Positions 32,196 to 43,771 of a stretch of DNA of 64,000 nt are shown here, piece by piece. The first letter of the stretch is position 1; each line of letters opens with the position of its first letter. Source of the DNA: Massarina eburnea CBS 473.64 (Eukaryota > Ascomycota > Dothideomycetes > Pleosporales > Massarinaceae); assembly GCA_010093635.1 (NCBI GenBank), contig MU006780.1, forward strand, positions 452,678 through 516,677, written 5' to 3'. Both the position numbers and the translations under genes were made by a program. The notes beneath the pieces are model-generated. The model did not search any database, had not been told where the DNA came from, and saw only the letters and a program-made list of their open reading frames with translations.

Positions 32196-33703
32196 TTCCC
32201 TGGGGGATGAGGCTGAAGAAAAGAGGAAAAGATTGTGTCTTAGTGCCCAGGGAGAAATTGCTAGCTCTTTACAAGCTTAGCGGAATGAACAGGAGGTTCC
32301 GGCTGTGTATGGTCCCGCGTGGATTCGGTTGCAGATCAAAAGGTCTCAATGCAAATGGGTCAGTGTCAATGCGAAGATGACAGGGCGAAGTGGGGTAGGG
32401 GAGGAAACGTATTAGAAAATAGGATGAGGCGAATAGCGCCGGCTCGTTGAGCAGTGCCAGGTAACGGATTTGTGTTTGAGCTTTCTGAAGTTGTTCTGAA
32501 GCAGTGCTGGACGCGAGCTTTTGATGCTGCTGGGCGAGCACGCCTAAGATTTTGCGGAGTCGCGGCTGAAACCGTTTTGAGGCATCAAGGAATCCCTTGT
32601 CCGAGCTTGATACAGAGAAACTCAGTGACAGCGGCTAGTACGGTCGATCATCGTGATCCCGATAAGATCGGAATTATTGGCGATGAAAGGTGTGGCTGAA
32701 ATCATGGGCTTTCTACAATATATACCATGAGGTACCATATGGTACTGTGTTGGGGATGGTGAACTAGGATTCCGATGTGCTCGGATAGCGGAACCACCCA
32801 TGCAACACCACGAATTGCTTCTGGAAGCTCACCGCATCGCCGTGCATGGCGTTTCCTCACAACATGGATACCGGCAACCATAAACGCAAGGTTTTCTCTT
32901 GCCCGTGAGATTGAAGGCTCATGGCACAGTGGGAAGAAGTTGAGGTCGTGGAGGTCGTGGTGTCGCGAAAACGTACCTGAAACGGTGCAAGCTTCAAACC
33001 TCGCGTCCGACCGCACTGCAGATCTTTTATTCGAGCCGCGGCAGTTGATCCAAGGCAATGAATGCCTCAGCCGCTGCTGCCAACCCAGGTGTAGAAAGTG
33101 TCAAGACTCATGACGTGCCGTGTGCGTGCAACAGATCGTGCCGACTGATCCCTATGGCGCTCCACGGAGTCCATAATGAGATACGAGAGCCCGAGGTCCA
33201 TGGTCGTGCAGAGAGTTATGAACTATCTCGGCAAGTTGCGGCAGGACAATGTTGGTGGATAGGAGAAATTGTGTCGACATTCTCGGGGTGGCCGCTGGCG
33301 TGCCTTGTGGGCAAGGTAGTTGACATTGCCATATTGCGCAATAAGTACGACACGTATCGAACATGGCCGAATATCGGAAGACGTACTACGGCAATGGCGG
33401 CGACAACAAACTCAGAACAAGATAAAGGCGCTAGAGAAAGGAGAAGCGAAAAGCAAAAGGAGATGAAGGAAAAGAAGAGCTTTTGTACCCAGCGATGCAA
33501 CCTCCAAAACACCAAGATGGCGTGACCGCGTCAATTTCTGAGACCAGACAAGAAAAATCTTTCGACATGCTCGGCCCTGCTCCGCTCTTACCTCTCACTC
33601 CATGTCGTTACCAAGGTACAGTGTCCTTCGAGACCAGCCATACATCGTTCCTCATCACACGTCTCGAGAGTCGATCACCCGTCCATCTCTACTATTCCCA
33701 GCC
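32196..33703. other. Intergenic region, no gene recognised
   Basis: This 1.5-kb gap holds the promoter of the coiled-coil gene on its left and the 3' region of the GH43 gene on its right. Frames of up to 155 codons exist (for example 33058-33525 on the plus strand), but they show no domain, signal peptide or splice support. Confidence 0.5.
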
Positions 33704-35341
33704 TCAAACCTCATACCTATCCGTTTCATACCTCACAGGCCGATAAACAAAATAGTCAAACCCAGCCTTCCTCTCCTCCCCATCCAAATCACTCGCCGCA
33801 ACCCCCACAAACGCGCCCGTAAAACTCCCATGCATCTGATGCCCACCACACTCATCGCTCAAAATACTCGCATCAAACACAGGACCAATCTTCTCCAACT
33901 CCTTCTCCTCCCCACCATCCCCCACCAGCGCGTAAAAGAACTGCAACGCCCCTCCCCGAACACTAAGCGCAAGTCTCACCTTCCCCTCCTGAGGAATCGG
34001 CACCGGGTCCGGCAGCGGAAACGTGAACCGACCCAAAGGCCAACTCGCCTCCGAAGGTAGAATGAGAAGTTCGCGCTTCCCATCCGTATGCGCAGTAACA
34101 GTGAGATAGAAGAAATTATACCGACAATAATACGCCACGAGGCCCGCAAACTGCCGCTCATCAGTCGGACTAAACTCAACCACCGTCTCCGCATCGTACG
34201 AGAAATGCGTCTGGCGACGCGCGACAAGTGCTTGTTCGAACCAACTCCCAATCCCCTCGCGCCCCGTGAGTTCCAGCGTGTTTTTATCCGTGATGGTGAA
34301 GATGCGCTCTGGTTCCGGTGTGCGGAGCCACTGGAAGTCTTTATGCAAGCCGACCACAGGATTGAAAGAATAGCGTTGTTCAGCCCAGTACTTGCCATCG
34401 TCAGTCGCGGCAGGGAGATCGACGTAGAGGGATGGGACGGGGCCGTTTTTGATGTACAACCAGTCATCCGCGTCCCAGTACGCTTCCTGGATAGCGGTTT
34501 CGCGACCTAGAACGCAGCGTCGGAACTGCGTTGTCGGACGCCCAGTTAAATGCACTATGTAAGTCTTTCCGTCCGGAGTGTCGACAATATCGCCATGGCC
34601 TGCTCTTTGGAGTGCGGTTAGGGGGTGGTCTTTCGAGGTCAGGATGTGTTTCTGTGGATGCAATTCGTACGGGCCCCAGATATCGCGGGACCGACACAAT
34701 GTCACCGCGTGTTCGTAGCCAGTCCCTCCTTCGGCTGTGAGGAGGTAGTAGTACCCGTTGCGCCTGTAGAGGTGCGGGCCTTCGACGAGATCGAGATCAC
34801 TGCCGTGGAAGATAGTTTTCTTAGGCCCGACGAGTTTTTCCTGCTTGGGATCGTATTCTTGGAGTCTGATGCCAGCGAAGGCGCGAGGCCGTCGACGGTG
34901 GTCCTGAAGCATGTTGATGAACCACTTCTTGCCATCGTCATCGTGGAACAGTGATGGGTCGAAGCCGGAAGAATTGATGTAGACGGGGTCTGACCACGGC
35001 CCTTCTATCTTCGGTGCTGTGACGATGTAGTTTGGGGTATCTTTGAAAGAACCGTCTTTCCGCTTGACATCTGTGTATACGAGCCAGAACTTCTCGCCGT
35101 CGTGTGTTAGACATGGTGCCCATACGCCGCCGCTGTCGGGATCTCCGCGCATGTCAAGCTGGCTTTTGCGGTTGAGGGGTCGGATGAGGAGATCCCAGTT
35201 CGCTAAATCTTTTGAATGGTGGATCTGGACTCCGGGATACCACTCGAAGGTCGAGGTAGCGATGTAGTAGTCATCTCCTACTCGCAATATAGATGGATCG
35301 GCGTTGAAGCCTGGCAGTATGGGGTTCAGTACCTTTGGCAT
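33704..35341 (-). CDS. GH43 family beta-xylosidase / alpha-arabinofuranosidase, intracellular
   Basis: A single exon of 545 aa. The five-bladed propeller carries the GH43 acid residues: Asp15 in FNADPS (general base), Asp128 in GFDPSLF (pKa modulator) and Glu187 in VEGPHLY (general acid). A C-terminal beta-sandwich of about 190 residues (from about 350) is the accessory domain found with GH43 xylosidases. Without a signal peptide the enzyme should act in the cytosol on imported xylo- or arabino-oligosaccharides, releasing pentoses. Length and domain order match full-length family members, and nothing is broken. Xylosidase versus arabinofuranosidase specificity cannot be decided from motifs. 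Confidence 0.92.
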   Translation of the reverse strand: MPKVLNPILPGFNADPSILRVGDDYYIATSTFEWYPGVQIHHSKDLANWDLLIRPLNRKSQLDMRGDPDSGGVWAPCLTHDGEKFWLVYTDVKRKDGSFKDTPNYIVTAPKIEGPWSDPVYINSSGFDPSLFHDDDGKKWFINMLQDHRRRPRAFAGIRLQEYDPKQEKLVGPKKTIFHGSDLDLVEGPHLYRRNGYYYLLTAEGGTGYEHAVTLCRSRDIWGPYELHPQKHILTSKDHPLTALQRAGHGDIVDTPDGKTYIVHLTGRPTTQFRRCVLGRETAIQEAYWDADDWLYIKNGPVPSLYVDLPAATDDGKYWAEQRYSFNPVVGLHKDFQWLRTPEPERIFTITDKNTLELTGREGIGSWFEQALVARRQTHFSYDAETVVEFSPTDERQFAGLVAYYCRYNFFYLTVTAHTDGKRELLILPSEASWPLGRFTFPLPDPVPIPQEGKVRLALSVRGGALQFFYALVGDGGEEKELEKIGPVFDASILSDECGGHQMHGSFTGAFVGVAASDLDGEERKAGFDYFVYRPVRYETDRYEV

Positions 35342-36303
35342 TGCGGCGTGAATTGGATTGACGAGAATATTTGAGACGCGATGGGAATGATGGAATGCGG
35401 TGTTTTAAGGTGGGATGTAGCTATCAGCCAACACTCAATTAATTTATCCGGGTTACCTGATTAACCACCGCCTGCATATTACTCTAACCCCACATCCAGT
35501 AGATGCAGGGGTAGAACTCCAGTTCGCGCATCTCTTCTGTGGGTTGGGAATATGCTAGTATGTTTGTGGTATTAGCGTTCGAGGTGTCAGATCAAGAATC
35601 TTTTGATCGATCGGTTCCTCCAGGTTTGTCGGTTGGCAGTCTAGACATGCAAGAAGGCCCACTTAACGTTGAACAGATGGTAAGGGACTCGAGAAGATAC
35701 TTGTTCGATATTATAATAGTATTTTCCTCGTCAAGAGCCTCGGGGCTGATGAAGTGATCGATTACAGGACCACGCGCCGTTGCATGAGTATTAGACGGAG
35801 GAGTTTGGTGACAGGCCGTTCGATATCGCCGTCGACACAGTGGGTTCACAGGAACTGTATACGCATAGCCCGGGGGTGAGACGGCTGACGCAGCTCATGG
35901 GAAGATCAAGTCTGTGACGGAGAGATGCGTAGGAGAGGTAAGTCCGGAATCTGACAATCGTACAGGCCTTCGACATAGATAGTAGCTTCGAAGCGCACAC
36001 GAGGCAAAGTCGTAGTCAAGGTAGGCCAGAAGTTGAAAAAAAAAAGGTTTCTACTATTTCTTATTTCTACCCATCTCAATCGTATATCTGAGATGCAAAG
36101 CAACATGTGAAAAAAGGGGCTTTCCCGGAGCTTTTCCAGCCGACTCTTCTAGCAATCTCTTGGGGGGTGCATCTACAGCCCCACGTCACGTGTTTCCATA
36201 CACTTCCAACGCCAAGTGTTGTCAAAGTGTACAGACCAATGACGTAGTGCGGCGGATGGTGGCTATGCGAGGCTAGTCCTATCTAAGCCTAGTCAAGTGG
36301 CGG
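35342..36303. other. Intergenic region upstream of GH43
   Basis: Contains the GH43 promoter (left part) and the 3' end of the DUF1772-like gene (right part). No recognisable gene; the open frames are shorter than 90 codons and look random. An A run is at 36037-36046. Confidence 0.55.
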
Positions 36304-37040
36304 CTAAAAAAACAGAGATTTAGCCGACTTGACCTGTTTAGCTAGAGACGGAGAGGACTTGAAAAAGCGCGGGAGGTTTTGGAAGAAAGAAGGCCCGCTG
36401 AGCCACATGTACGTTCCCACCATGCTGAACCCCACCGCGATCGCCGTGACGAGATATCTTTGCGCGTTCATGTAGGCCCACTCCGCCGCGATATACTTCA
36501 TCGTCTTGCCCTTGGACCAGCGCCGTGCCTCCGATGTAGCAGTGTGCGTAGTGGTGGACGGCAGCTTGCCTTCCTGCAGCGGCAGATCTTGCCAGCCCTT
36601 CTCACCGTGGAGGAGTCGCTGCACCTTCCATTTGCCCGCACCGTTGATGGTCGGCTCGAAGACGAGCAGCGTCCACGGGATGATGCTGAAGGTGCAGAGC
36701 GCGGCGGCGGCATAGGGGATTTTCTGGACGATGGTGGGTGCGCGGACGGCGAGGAAGACGTTGGACAGAGTGCCCGTGACGATGAGCGGGGGGACGAAGG
36801 TCGAGGCGTATTGGTAGGCTTGCAGCCACTGTCTCGCGAGAAGTTTCTCGGGCGAGTGGTCAATAAGTGGAGGGACTACCATGTAGCTGTATGCGAACGT
36901 GAGACCTGAAAGTCGTCAGTGTCCTGTCCAGCTTATCGCATGCGTTGGTATGGCGTACTGCTGTAGATGGCGGGCGCCGTAATGCCCACCATCTGTGCAG
37001 CGCATATTGCCGCGGGGACGCGGAAGGATTTATCTGCCAT
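36304..37040 (-). CDS. DUF1772-like membrane protein
   Basis: Two exons (37040-36959, 36905-36304) encode 227 aa. The 53-nt intron (GTACGC to TTTCAG) splits a Ser codon and restores AIYSSLTFAYSYMVVPPL. There are four hydrophobic segments: AAICAAQMVGITAPAIYSSL, YQYASTFVPPLIVTGTLSNV, YAAAALCTFSIIPWTLLVF and YLVTAIAVGFSMVGTYMWL. The SYMVVPPL and WTLLVFEPTIN text matches the fungal DUF1772 (anthrone-oxygenase-like) group. Some members oxidise anthrones in polyketide pathways, but many, including stand-alone copies like this one, have no known role, and no polyketide synthase is nearby. Confidence 0.7.
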
Positions 37041-37592
37041 GGTTCCCGGATGTACGTATACCGCGGAGTATGTACAAAATGGGAGGAGATGCGGAGGGAG
37101 ATCTGGGACGGGACGGACCACCTGTTTACCGCTCTTTTGAAGGCGGGCGTCGCGAATGCGGTGAGTTCGAGTTTGGCGCCGCAGGCCCTTAGTCATCCGA
37201 TATTGTGGGCCATGCAGCTTCCAGCCACTTCATCCTGGACTCTGTCGTCATTGTTGCAACTTGTCCGGTGAGTACAGGCTACCATTAGACGGAAGTGCTA
37301 GAAAATTCTAAACGCTAAAGATTCCGTACAGAGAAGAAAAGATCGGTAAGAAAGTTGGCACTGGAACTATCCACCGCTTTATTGGTCTAGAATTAGTATG
37401 GGTACTTGTAGGGACCGTGGTAGACTATGGTCCGAAAGCGGCAAGAAGAACTGCGCAAGATACTTTAGTTACTTCGTAGTTGCGTTAGTGGGATTCATCT
37501 TTCAAGTTCAACTTGCGATGGAAAGAGGACGAAGGATGCTTGCTACCAAAGAATACAATTTGAAAGAACGTCTACCCATATAAACGAATCAT
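37041..37592. other. Short intergenic region
   Basis: Lies between the DUF1772-like promoter and the 3' end of ATG15. A 61-codon frame at 37398-37583 has no support. Nothing else is seen. Confidence 0.5.
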
Positions 37593-39353
37593 CTAGTGAG
37601 CAGTATGTGTGGCTGTCGGCATGCTTCTCCAGTAAGCCGATGCTGCCTGGGCCGGAATTCTAGTCTGCGTAGCCGTCCATGTAGTGCGCCAGGCGTTGAC
37701 CGCCTCCGCTGGAGTCGTCGTCGCTGGAGTTGTGGGATCCAAGCAACGCCCGAACCACCCTTTGCTCGTACACGTTGTTGTCGTTCCGCTCGTTGTAGTT
37801 GTAGGAGTACCTGTCTCATCCTTGCACCCGAACCAGCCCGGTGTCTTGCAAGTGCTCGTGGTTGTAGTTGTAGCTGTAGCCGTCGTAGAGGTCGACGGAG
37901 GCGCCGAGGTCGTTGTCGAATCCTTACATCCCCACCAACCCGGAGTCTGGCAGGTCTCGGTTCTTGTCCGCGAACTACTTGTAGTCGTCGGCGCAGCCGA
38001 AGTCGTCGTTGTTCGTGTTCCATCCTCCCACTTCCACAGATAACAGTCTACGCAGTTAACATCTTCGTCCACACACTCAGCAGCTTCGTCATATTTGGCG
38101 TATACATTCTCGATAGCGTAGCGCAGGCGATGCGTGTTGGTGCTCTGTCGCCAGCCCCAGTCTTTTACGACATCGTAGGCACACCGTTTCCCTGTGTGGC
38201 ACGCCGTCTCAAAGGCATAACCAGCGATGGAACAAAAGCTTGACGCGCCATTGCAGGTTCCCATATACACTGGGTCGGCGGTGTGGCCAAAATGGAAGGT
38301 GCCGGTATTCCTTCGCAACGGCGAGTCTTGTCCAGCAACCTGAAGGCCGAGGCGGGCGGCTGCTAGCGCTTGGGGATAAGCTTCAAAAGTTATGGCTGGA
38401 AGGCCATGCCGGAGGCCAATGAAAGATGCAAGGACGCCGCCCAAGCTGTGCCCAGTCGTGATGATGTTCGCCTTTGGGTAGAGCTGAATGACTTCGTCAA
38501 AGAGCTCCAAGGTAGCCTCGTAGTATCGGTTCGGCTTGACCATCTCTTTCGTAACGCACTTTTGATCACACGTGTAGGTACCGGTCTGGCAGTCGCACAC
38601 CTTCCGCCAGAGATAGGATCCACCTTGACCGCAACAGCAGGAACCAAAGAGGTTGTCGTTGTCTTTGTCATGGCCCGAGGTGCCGTTACCCTCGAACATG
38701 GCAACGGTGGTGCCTTTCACGGCCAGCACAACGGTCGAGTTGGTCTCGTCGCTGAAGACCTGACCGCGGATTCCGCTGTCTTCCCAGCCGAAGGGGAGTG
38801 AGCCTTTGAACTCATCGCCGACGTCGAGCCATTCGGGGTCATTTTGGTCGGGTTTGTACGCATCCTCAGACATGTTGGCGAAGTTGAGGATGGTCTGCTT
38901 ATCTTTGACATTGGGGCCTGGAACGTCTTCGGAAAGCCATAATGGTGACATGGGGTGTTGCGACCCATATCTGTGGGCATCCGAGCTCTGCAGTGACGAC
39001 TTATCGATCTTCACGTGCGAAGTCCTGATGTTGAACGGTCCAAAGTGGCTTGCCGCATCGGTTTCGACGGCAATGCGCTCTGGTGTTATGTCGAGTCTTC
39101 GCGCTCGCGGTCCCGGCTGACCAGCACCATGATGAATGACGTGTCGCAGTCTCAATATGTTCGATGGTACGACACCCTCAGCATTCAGGCTGTCGATCGA
39201 GTTCGATAATGACGGTGGCGGTGGCGGTCTGGAGCCAAACAGACCATGTGCGGCCGCCGCATTTGCGAATCCACAGACGACAACGAGCTGCACAAGGACA
39301 GCGATGGAAATAAGTGGATGGGAGATGTGGTTCCGGTTCGAATGAGACGGCAT
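37593..39353 (-). CDS. ATG15: Autophagy-related lipase Atg15
   Basis: A single exon of 586 aa. A type II signal anchor (LISIAVLVQLVVVCGF, about residues 14-29) places the lipase domain in the lumen. The catalytic motif GHSLGG is at 301-306 (Ser303). The Cys-rich segment after LFGSC and the HTADPVYMGTCNG and WGWRQSTNTHRLRYAIENVY blocks are typical of Atg15, the phospholipase that reaches the vacuole through multivesicular bodies and breaks down autophagic and Cvt bodies. After the catalytic domain there is a Thr/Ser-rich tail with three Cys motifs of the form C-(Q/K/S)-(T/K)-(P/G)-GW(W/F)G, as in many filamentous-fungal orthologs and absent from yeast. N-X-S/T sites are present. No damage is seen. 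Confidence 0.93.
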   Translation of the reverse strand: MPSHSNRNHISHPLISIAVLVQLVVVCGFANAAAAHGLFGSRPPPPPSLSNSIDSLNAEGVVPSNILRLRHVIHHGAGQPGPRARRLDITPERIAVETDAASHFGPFNIRTSHVKIDKSSLQSSDAHRYGSQHPMSPLWLSEDVPGPNVKDKQTILNFANMSEDAYKPDQNDPEWLDVGDEFKGSLPFGWEDSGIRGQVFSDETNSTVVLAVKGTTVAMFEGNGTSGHDKDNDNLFGSCCCGQGGSYLWRKVCDCQTGTYTCDQKCVTKEMVKPNRYYEATLELFDEVIQLYPKANIITTGHSLGGVLASFIGLRHGLPAITFEAYPQALAAARLGLQVAGQDSPLRRNTGTFHFGHTADPVYMGTCNGASSFCSIAGYAFETACHTGKRCAYDVVKDWGWRQSTNTHRLRYAIENVYAKYDEAAECVDEDVNCVDCYLWKWEDGTRTTTTSAAPTTTSSSRTRTETCQTPGWWGCKDSTTTSAPPSTSTTATATTTTTSTCKTPGWFGCKDETGTPTTTTSGTTTTCTSKGWFGRCLDPTTPATTTPAEAVNAWRTTWTATQTRIPAQAASAYWRSMPTATHTAH

Positions 39354-41717
39354 ATTATGAGGTGGTCATGTTGAATGTTAGAGGGTTGGTGTTGTCGCGC
39401 AATGGATGCCTTGGCAGCGCGAGTCGCGTGGTGCTACGCCGCTAGCCGCATCCGGGCTAGTCGTCTGTTCACTAATCAAACATGTATTCCATCAGAAACC
39501 CTCCCCTACGTCAACCATGTACCTCCTGCGATATTACTTTATTTACTGATCTGTCCCCTGGAAAAGTGTGGCTGCTCATAACGTCTTTGTCCATCAACTC
39601 GCATTCGGAGGGGTACATTGTTCGATTTCGACTGCTCTCTATATGCAATGTCGCCAATACCAATGAGGAACATACACATGCCCCAATCAATGCATCGCTC
39701 AACCTACTTGCTCTTTTGAAGATTAAGATGAACTCGGTAAGCTTTTACGGGTCTCGATCTTCGCAATGTGTTTGCTCCTGCCCTGCTTTTGATACAGCAG
39801 GGCCTGCGCCAGAGTTGCCGTGGTACAATCTAACACTTTGGGAAGTCATCGACTCGATTGCATCTCACCCGGACGCACGACTATCTACTCTGCTTTCTGC
39901 ATCGTCGCATCCGAACTCGATTCGTGCCTATTGCGTCTTAGCCCTTTAATACATCGAAGTATTTCAAGCCAATAATGCTATCACGTGCCTTTGGATCGTC
40001 ATCAACCCACGAGCCTGATCACATATCCCCGACACACATCCTAAGCCCTGGACCTTCAAGAGTCGGTAAAATATGATAGCCCTTGGCTTCATTTGATCAC
40101 CTTTCGAATGGCTTGGTTCCATTTAATCGCCTTCGATTCTCGACCTAAGAAGGTTCTCGATTCTTCTCTCATTTTCGCCCTGTGCCTTGTACCTGTCACT
40201 TCCAGCTACCAGTTGACGAAATCGAGACCTGGACCACATGTAATATAACTTGTTATCTGGAGTGTGACATCGAATATCGAACGTACATGACGGCGAAAGA
40301 CGGCGAAAACGGAATTTATACTAGTGAGTATCACGATCGTAACCTCCACTGTCCCACGATGCGGTGCGACGAGGCAGCGTAATTGTCAGCAGATTGTCGA
40401 TGCTCACATTCTCGAACACCATAGGAGCTTCCAGATACTTCTACAACCCCTTTGGACTTGAGACCAATCTCTACCAGGAACAAAGCATCGAACACAGACA
40501 GACTCCGGAGCCGCCGAGCTTCAGTTTGGCATAGCTTCGACAGCCGCTCATCGACGATGGTGCTACGTATATGCTGTACTCTCTTTTACGTCTTAAGAGC
40601 GGTCAGGCTCCATCGTCTACGGTGCGAGGCACATCGGGAAGATGGGTCATCGGTTGGTCTGGTTGGAAGCTCCCCGTAGCCACGGTGGGCGGCCTTCAAC
40701 ATGAGGACAAGAATTTGGAATAACCGAGCTCCAGGCTGCTTGGCAGGATACGCACAAATCGACATCACTGGAGTGTTCAAGAAGTGGGCACATCGGATTG
40801 GGGGCGCCGGTACGCAGTCGAGATGCAACGATGACAAGCCATCATTGACACTGGAACCCACCTGTACACTCTTCGATCATCTACGATTCTCAATCAGACG
40901 ACCTCTGGAAGCTTGCTTCATCCTTATTGGCAAGATATATAACGTATGGCAGCCACTGTTCCATCTGGTGGCCCCCGGCTACCTCTATTACGGATGGGTA
41001 TACGACGGACTGGTCTCACTTCACCACTATTCCCCCGCGGGTCGAAGACGTGTTTGTCCGCTATTTGCTCCCTTTGTGACTTAATGTCCCGATTGTTCCC
41101 GGAACCAACTCAGGTCGTTGCCATCATATCATCCACAGCCAGTTATAATCCCTTGCCGAAAGCAAGGAGAAATACAAAGTACGAGACTCTAATCACTCAA
41201 TGAAGTACAAGGCAAATTCGGGTTACCCGATCGCATTTCGACGATGAACGGAAGCCTACTTCCTACGGATTGGGAGATGAATCAAAATTTGGTCATTTGA
41301 CAATAGCATCAAGAACAAAGCTGCGGAGGGTTCTGTGAGTCAAATTGCTTACCATTTTTATGTGTCAGATGCTCTAAATTTACACAATGGACATTCAACC
41401 TTCATGATACGGACTCATCCGACTCGCTAGGCTGATTGCGTTCGAAGATCACAGACGTTATAGCCTAGACCTTGCCTCGGCTCTCTCGTGTCTTGTATAC
41501 GCTTCCCGATTCCACGCTAAACGCCAGATGCAACAGGTGGCCAACATTCTGAAGAATTCAACTTATCGCTTCTAACGTGAACGTGCCCTTAACTTATTCG
41601 TACCGCTCAGAGCAGCCGAAAGCCTATGACGAGATCGAACTTTTGCGCCTCACTCTGCCGACTGCATGCATAAAGCCTCGCGATGAGCAGCATCGACAAG
41701 GAAATATACGAACAATC
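39354..41717. other. Gene-poor region with a possible decayed protease
   Basis: This 2.4-kb gap upstream of the P450 gene has no intact gene that I recognise. A 155-codon frame at 39482-39949 lacks features. Frameshifted fragments resembling an aspartic protease occupy about 40590-41090 and are listed separately. The P450 frame stays open upstream of its chosen ATG to 41577, with no ATG there. Confidence 0.5.
40590..41090 (+). pseudogene. Possible decayed A1 aspartic protease fragment
   Basis: Three plus-strand frames carry fragments in the order expected for a pepsin-like enzyme: VATVGGLQHEDKNLE (resembling VTIGGLTVxNQxxE) near 40672-40720, LQAAWQDT...GHIGLGAP (resembling VSxxF...DGLLGLGF) near 40725-40820, and AIIDTGTHLYTL (second catalytic DTG) near 40838-40875. 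They are separated by frameshifts and stops, and the last two are much closer together than in intact proteases, so a deletion is likely. The N-lobe was not found. The similarity is by eye only and could be chance. Confidence 0.3.
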
Positions 41718-43535
41718 ATGGAGTCCACTCACTTTGCGCAAGTCACCGACGCATCGACATTGACCGTTCTTGATGTTGCCAACCCCTCCTCTGCCCTCCA
41801 TCACTTTGGAGTGACAATGCTCAATCGTCACTTTAGCACTATCGGCCAGACGACTCTCAGCATCTTGGCACTATGGCTGATCGCTTACGTTGTGTCTGCC
41901 GTCTACACTCGTTTTGCCTGTATTGCTGATATTCCTGGTCCGTTCTGGGCAGCTTACTCGCGATTTTGGCTGTCAAGAGGCTACTCCTCTGGTTGTCTGT
42001 GGAAAGTCTACCATGACGTCAGCTCCCGATATGGTACTGTCACTCGGATTGGACCTAACAGGGTACTTCTCTCGGATCCGGAGGAGACCATGCGTATCCT
42101 AAGTTCGAGGAGTAGGTATGAGCGCGGGCCTTGGTATGATGCATTCAAGATCGAGCCGGATAGGTCGAACATCATTAGCCAGAGGGACCGGCCGCGCCAC
42201 CTACATATGCGGTTTCAGATGGCTCCAGGAGTGAGTTTATTAGGACGAATTCTTTGTCTCTGTCACTGACCATCTACAGTACAACGGTAAAGACATTGCT
42301 GATTTTGAAGGCATTCTTGAAGCCCGAATCGCCGATTTAATGGACCACATCCATGCCGACTGGGTATCTCCAGCAGACTCGACGATTCCTTTCGACATCG
42401 GAAAGTGGATCCGCCACATGACGATGGACACCATCACCCACCTCTCCTTTGGCAGGCCAATCGGCTATGTCGATCAGGATCGAGACGTCATGCAATTCAC
42501 GTCCGTCATGGAAGAGCTTCTGCCCGTTGTACTTCACTTCAGTTTGTTTACGGAGCTTAACCAAATTCTCAAGGCTTTGGGAAAGATTGACTTCTTAAAG
42601 AAGAACCTATTTCCGCATCACACCCATACCAAGGGGTTGGGTGTGGTTCGCCGAGTAAGTTCCATTGGCCCTATTGTATATTCAAGCTGACTTGGAAACA
42701 GATCATTAAGGAAGTCATCGCGTCCCGGCCTCGGCCAACTCCAGACTCTAAGACTGACATGGTCAACTCGTTCCTGAAGCATGGGCTCTCGGCGACTGAA
42801 GTTGAGGCTGAGATGGCCATCGGACTGTACGTTCCCACACTACTTCACATTGCAATCACTGACATGATTCAGAGTTGCTGGCTCGGATACTACCTCCACT
42901 GGCCTTCGTGCTACCCTTCTCCCAATCATCTCGAACCCTCCGGTTTATCGAAAGCTACAAAGAGAGATCGACGAGGCTATCGCTGAAGGAAGAGTCTCTC
43001 TTCCGATCAAAGACACTGAAGCTCGACGTTTACCGTACCTGCAAGCATGCATACAAGAAGGTCTTCGCTGTCATCCTCCACTCGTACTAGCGCGCGAGCG
43101 CATCGTCCCACCCGAAGGAGACGTCCTCTGCGGGTACAAGCTTCCGGCGGGCACAATTGTCGGCATGAATGTATGGACCAGCCAACGCAACGCAGTGTTC
43201 GGCAAAGACGCAGAGATCTTTCGCCCAGAAAGATGGTTGGAGGCTAGTGAACAACAACTCAGGAGTATGAAGAAAGTGTGGTCTTTGATCTTTGGACATG
43301 GAACTACGAAATGTCTTGGGGAGAATCTGGCGCTGACCACTATGAACAAGGTCATTCCCGAGGTATGGAACAAGCACGACCTCGGTTACTAGGCTCTCTT
43401 GCTGACAAGCATTAGCTCTTTAGGCGCTTCGACATGGCTACAATTAACCCAGATCGCCCCTGGCAAAGCGAGTGCTACGGCGTCTTCTTCCAGAAGGACT
43501 TCAATATCCGCATCACCGTACGCGAAACCTCATAG
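41718..43535 (+). CDS. Cytochrome P450 monooxygenase
   Basis: Five exons (41718-42230, 42280-42654, 42702-42826, 42873-43362, 43416-43535) give 540 aa; all introns are GT-AG and the phases close. The N-terminal membrane anchor (TLSILALWLIAYVVSAVY) and hinge IPGPFWA place it on the ER. The I-helix reads VAGSDTTST (about 339-347), the K-helix ExxR is EGLR, the meander has FRPERW, and the heme loop is FGHGTTKCLG with Cys485 as iron ligand. The ending is normal, so the enzyme looks complete and would hydroxylate a small hydrophobic substrate with electrons from P450 reductase. The start at MESTHF is the ATG nearest the anchor. Style resembles fungal pisatin-demethylase/CYP53-like groups, but I do not assign a family. 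It converges with a secreted dioxygenase; a joint aromatic-degradation role is only a thought. Confidence 0.9.
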
Positions 43536-43771
43536 ACACCGATTGTAGATACTTATGTAGTAACGACAACGGTAAATCTAGTAAGAATGCTGGTTATCAC
43601 AATCGTCTTAGTTTTCTAGAACAAGTTTCTCTGTCATCACAATAGTTGCTAGCTTGGAATATAATCGCTTCGTTGACTATTATATGCATGGACATCTCGT
43701 GATCTATCATATCCACAGGAGTTACAATATATACATGAAAATTCGGAATCCGAACCACTCAATCAGTCCAC

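Noticed and set aside
33058..33525. 155-codon plus-strand frame
   Set aside because: Begins in GC-balanced DNA but shows no domain, codon texture or splice support, and lies in a gap that must hold the GH43 3' end and other regulatory DNA.
37593..38250. Plus-strand frames opposite the ATG15 tail
   Set aside because: They are antisense shadows of Thr/Ser-rich codons (GTT/GTC runs giving poly-Val text).
39482..39949. 155-codon plus-strand frame upstream of the P450
   Set aside because: No recognisable features; first residues are random-looking and no promoter elements were seen.
41577..41717. N-terminal extension of the P450 from 41577
   Set aside because: The open stretch has no ATG at its start, and the membrane anchor follows the ATG at 41718 at a normal distance.
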